From positions 1,620 to 9,733 of the forward strand of contig PGXP01000067.1 in assembly GCA_002839205.1 (NCBI GenBank): 8,114 bases of DNA. Direction: 5' to 3'. The notes beneath the pieces are model-generated. The model was not told the DNA's origin and did no database searches. It saw only the letters and a program-made list of their open reading frames with translations. Source of the stretch: Spirochaetae bacterium HGW-Spirochaetae-9 (GTDB lineage: Bacteria; Spirochaetota; Spirochaetia; Treponematales; Rectinemataceae). A program made the translations under genes and the position numbers. Positions 5,453 through 8,114 of this stretch are shown here, in pieces. Numbering within the stretch: the first letter of the stretch is position 1; every line of letters starts with the position of its first letter.

Positions 5453-7183
5453 CTAAATTTGGATTGCCAAGATAAAGAGAGCGGCACTCATTCCCAGAAA
5501 TATTGTCTCAAAGGAAGGGACATGGTCGCCGATCGAATGCGTGAGGCGCCGTCCTAACCTGGAAGTAATGATTAGAAATACCGCAATGCCAGCAAGAATG
5601 GTAAGGGCTGTCTGGGCGAGATTTTTTAGGGTAAAAAGCCCAGGTGCGCTTGCGAGGGAAAGTTCTGGCAAGGGCAATCCGGGGATGATGGATCTGAAGA
5701 GCAGTATTCCAAAACGGAACAGCTGAGGGGCGAGAATACCTCCCGCTATACAAAAAAAGGCCAGTCCAAGCACGGAATATATCCTTCCGGCACCAACACG
5801 CACCGAGGTGTTTTTTGATTCGTCCGAGGAAGAAAAGAAAATTCGACTTAATTTGATAAATGATGCAACCGTAAGAACTGCTGCAACAACAAGAAAGCCG
5901 TAGAGATAATTCCCGGCCATATATTTGGATATGTAGCCCTTGGTAGAGAAGCCTATTAAAGGAGGTATGGCAGCAATGGAAAGGGCGCCCACGGCGAAGC
6001 TTAAACCGGTAACTCCAAGGGAGTCCCCGGCCTTTTTTAGCGAAGAAAATCCACCGCGAATGGAATACACATCTCTTTGACCTTTAATGTCCACAAGAGT
6101 ACCGACGGAAAGGAATAAAAGACTTTTAAAAATTCCATGACCCAAGGCATGGAGATATGCCGCAACCAGAAAGATCAATCCAAGCCCAGGATCCGACCCC
6201 CGTAAGAGTACGATAGCAGCGCCGAGGGCTGCTGCCACATACCCGGTCTGACTGACGGAATGATAGGCCAGGAGGCGCTTTGCATCGCTCTGGACAAGAG
6301 CCATGGCAACCGCCAATAGAGCTCCCAACGCACCGGCGAAAGATATTGCCGATCCCAAGGCCCCTCCTGTGGGGAATATCAGCAGAAGTCGTACAAGGGC
6401 AAAAAGAGGAACCTTGAGCAAGACTCCCGACAGGACGGCGGAAACGGGGTGGGGCGCCTGAGAGTGAGCCAGGAGAAGCCACCCCGAGAGAGGCATAATC
6501 GCTGCCCTAAGCACGATAGGGATGATCAGACAAATAGCACATAGGGCGGCTAGACGGGATTCCTGCATCGAGCACTGGGCTAAAAATTTTTGGATAGCAT
6601 TGTAATTGAGGTCTCCCGTGAGTCGATACAATCCATACACCCCTATGAGGAACAGAAGCATTGTGGCCGCGCTGGACATCAAATAGGTGAAAGAAGCAAT
6701 GTATGATCCAGGGGTTTTCGCGTCGGCGATGAGCACATAGGAGGTCATACCCATTACTTCCAGGCACACAAAAAGGTTGAACACATCCATGGTTGACATG
6801 GTGGCGCAGGAAGCAGCCACTTGTATGAAAAACATGACCGCGAACCCCGAACTTTTAGGACCCGAGGATCGCGAGTATATCCATGCTCCGGTGCAGACAA
6901 GAAGGGTGAGGGCATTCAGAGCCCAGGCAAGGCCGTCGAATCTAAAATAAATCCCGGTTCCATCCCTCCAGCCTCCGAATATAAAGGCAGGGACTTCTTG
7001 TGCCACTATCGGGGGCAAGAGGAGCACCATGGGTATCCAGGGAAGAAAAAGTCCGACTATTCCCGCGAGTGATGTAGCTTTACTTTGAGCGTCTTTGTTG
7101 AGAAATGCCTTGGCAATGAGGACGATCGCCGCAGCCGTTAAAGGTAGAAGAGTGGGAAGGATGGCCAGATTGTCAGTGTCCAT
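5453..7183 (-). CDS. mrpD: Mrp/Mbh-type cation:proton antiporter subunit D (NuoN/NuoM-like)
   Basis: A 576-aa, highly hydrophobic membrane protein of the proton-conducting antiporter family shared by MrpD, MbhH and complex I NuoL/M/N, near the usual length plus a C-terminal extension. The trans-membrane Glu is present in VFNLFVCLEVMGM (E142). The family block LRAAIMPLSGWLLLAHSQAP (225-244) carries Arg (R226) where most relatives have Lys. K257 (GVLLKVPLF), K302 (SDAKRLLAYHS) and K353 (HALGHGIFKSLLFL) are present. The start at 7183 has AGAGGA upstream at good spacing and overlaps the mrpC stop by 11 nt; the frame is open to 7390, but that part overlaps mrpC and is not membrane-like. It works with the other Mrp subunits in Na+/H+ exchange or in an Mrp-linked redox complex. 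It is the last gene of its operon here. Confidence 0.93.
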   Translation of the reverse strand: MDTDNLAILPTLLPLTAAAIVLIAKAFLNKDAQSKATSLAGIVGLFLPWIPMVLLLPPIVAQEVPAFIFGGWRDGTGIYFRFDGLAWALNALTLLVCTGAWIYSRSSGPKSSGFAVMFFIQVAASCATMSTMDVFNLFVCLEVMGMTSYVLIADAKTPGSYIASFTYLMSSAATMLLFLIGVYGLYRLTGDLNYNAIQKFLAQCSMQESRLAALCAICLIIPIVLRAAIMPLSGWLLLAHSQAPHPVSAVLSGVLLKVPLFALVRLLLIFPTGGALGSAISFAGALGALLAVAMALVQSDAKRLLAYHSVSQTGYVAAALGAAIVLLRGSDPGLGLIFLVAAYLHALGHGIFKSLLFLSVGTLVDIKGQRDVYSIRGGFSSLKKAGDSLGVTGLSFAVGALSIAAIPPLIGFSTKGYISKYMAGNYLYGFLVVAAVLTVASFIKLSRIFFSSSDESKNTSVRVGAGRIYSVLGLAFFCIAGGILAPQLFRFGILLFRSIIPGLPLPELSLASAPGLFTLKNLAQTALTILAGIAVFLIITSRLGRRLTHSIGDHVPSFETIFLGMSAALFILAIQI

Positions 7184-7514
7184 CGCCCATCCTCTTGGCC
7201 GCCTCTTCGATATCGAGCGTACCCGTAGCCGCGTGAATTCGACAAACAAGAGCAAGCGCCAGGGCTGTAACGCATACTCCGATGACGATGGCTGTAAGCA
7301 TGAGCGCCTGCGGAACTGGATCCACGATATTGGAAATTCCGGCTTCCATGATAGGGGCATTGATACCCACGCTTCCGCCTTCAACAACAAAGAGCAACAC
7401 TACCGAAGAAGTAAGAATGGTCAGGCCAAAGACCTTTCGCATCATGTTTTTATCCGCAACGACGCCCCACAAGCCTACGAGGAATATGGCCGCCATGAGT
7501 ATCCGGGAAATCAT
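7173..7514 (-). CDS. mrpC: Mrp/Mbh-type antiporter subunit C (NuoK-like)
   Basis: A 113-aa protein with three predicted membrane segments, the normal size of MrpC/MnhC/MbhG. The diagnostic motif DPVPQALMLTAIVIGVCVTA (65-84) is intact. The start at 7514 overlaps the upstream gene's stop as ATGA, with AGGAG 10 nt upstream. A longer frame begins at 7544, but it would overlap the upstream gene further and adds a charged, non-family N-terminus. The C-terminal tail (DIEEAAKRMGDGH) is cytoplasmic. It overlaps mrpD by 11 nt, so translation of all three genes appears coupled. Confidence 0.93.
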   Translation of the reverse strand: MISRILMAAIFLVGLWGVVADKNMMRKVFGLTILTSSVVLLFVVEGGSVGINAPIMEAGISNIVDPVPQALMLTAIVIGVCVTALALALVCRIHAATGTLDIEEAAKRMGDGH

Positions 7515-8114
7515 CGATGCAGATCTCCTATCATTATGACACAAATCAAGCCAATCCCGGCGCCAACTTTGAGTCCAAGGGCTATATTGAGAAAAACGAT
7601 ATATCCAACAGGATTAACGGTATTGCCACCGAATGAAGGAACAGAAAGAAAGCCAGAACCTGCAAACATGCCAACGGTCATCGCCAATAGAAGGATCAGG
7701 AATGCGCCAGCTTCGAGCTTTTGTAAAAATTCCGGATCGGTAAGTCGGGAAGCTCGATTGCCTCCTTCGCCCAAGGCCAGGAATAAAAGCCCTGAGGCCA
7801 CCACAACACCTCCCTGAAAACCCCCTCCCGGGGAGAGGTGCCCAAAGGCCATCACATAGGCACCGAACACGAGGACTATCAATCCTAGTTTTCCTGCGAT
7901 AAGTTCCAACGGTTCTTTTCCCGATGAACTGGGCCGGTGCGACTTAAATACGGCTTCTTCGGCACCTGAAAAGCCGCCGGCAATGATGGCCAGGGTTCCG
8001 GAAACAGCGATCAGAAGAACAACCGTTTCTCCCAATGTATCGAAGGCTCGATATCCGAGGTAGATGGCGCTGACTACATTGATGGCTCCGGTATCCAGGG
8101 TCGCATGTGCTTCA
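7511..8114 (-). CDS. mrpB: MbhE/MrpB-type antiporter subunit, fused (partial, 5' end missing)
   Basis: The frame is open from the right window edge, giving 200 aa. The C-terminal part is MrpB (MnhB/MbhF domain): GAYVMAFGHLSPGGGFQGG and VGMFAGSGF are characteristic, with several membrane segments. The part before it, DTGAINVVSAIYLGYRAFDT followed by LGETVVLLIAVSG, matches the MbhE-type segment that corresponds to the C-terminus of MrpA in classical Mrp complexes. The two are continuous without a start codon between them; a TTG at 8035 lies inside the MbhE-type segment and is not the real start. So this is an MbhE-MrpB fusion, or the tail of a longer MrpA-like protein; the window edge prevents a choice. 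The gene ends in an ATGA overlap with mrpC. Its promoter must lie beyond the window. Confidence 0.88.
   Translation of the reverse strand, partial: EAHATLDTGAINVVSAIYLGYRAFDTLGETVVLLIAVSGTLAIIAGGFSGAEEAVFKSHRPSSSGKEPLELIAGKLGLIVLVFGAYVMAFGHLSPGGGFQGGVVVASGLLFLALGEGGNRASRLTDPEFLQKLEAGAFLILLLAMTVGMFAGSGFLSVPSFGGNTVNPVGYIVFLNIALGLKVGAGIGLICVIMIGDLHR

Overview
The window comes from an anaerobic or fermentative bacterium that I cannot place to phylum. It carries a DNA polymerase III alpha gene start, a remnant of an [FeFe] hydrogenase small-subunit domain, a sugar-catabolism cassette, and part of a multi-subunit Mrp/Mbh-type cation/proton antiporter module. Hydrogenase sequence near an Mrp module suggests an energy-conserving anaerobic metabolism, but this is inference.

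Layout from left to right. (1) 1-265, minus strand: the N-terminus of dnaE, running off the left edge. (2) 266-849: no gene is visible. It holds a probable dnaE promoter, a 16-bp-period tandem repeat, a dispersed-repeat-like element with nested palindromes, a hairpin built from four 11-bp units, and a Rho-independent terminator for minus-strand transcription. (3) 850-1086, minus strand: the C-terminal small-subunit domain of an iron-only hydrogenase, with no usable start in frame. A near-consensus promoter, a Shine-Dalgarno sequence and an ATG sit directly upstream, but the ATG is in another frame. (4) About 1220-5442, plus strand: four tightly packed genes that form one operon. They encode an SDR oxidoreductase, a GH88-like glycoside hydrolase, a xylose-isomerase-like TIM-barrel sugar isomerase/epimerase, and a Gfo/Idh/MocA dehydrogenase. 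(5) 5453-8114, minus strand: mrpD, mrpC and a partial MbhE/MrpB-type fusion gene. They overlap end to start and are convergent with the sugar operon, leaving only 10 bp between the stops.

The sugar cassette is richer in G+C than its flanks. Hand counts of 60-base lines gave 46/60 at 3121-3180 and 35/60 at 2521-2580, against 26/60 at 5881-5940. It is the only plus-strand block and is inserted between the Mrp genes and the hydrogenase remnant, so horizontal acquisition is plausible. Working model: an imported oligosaccharide, possibly carrying an unsaturated or otherwise modified uronosyl end, is cleaved in the cytoplasm by the GH88-like enzyme. The product is then oxidised, isomerised and reduced by the two dehydrogenases and the TIM-barrel enzyme. 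None of the usual KduI, KdgK or KdgA genes is present in the window, so the pathway is not simply the textbook unsaturated-uronate route. The Mrp module would couple Na+/H+ exchange to a redox complex whose remaining genes lie beyond the right edge.
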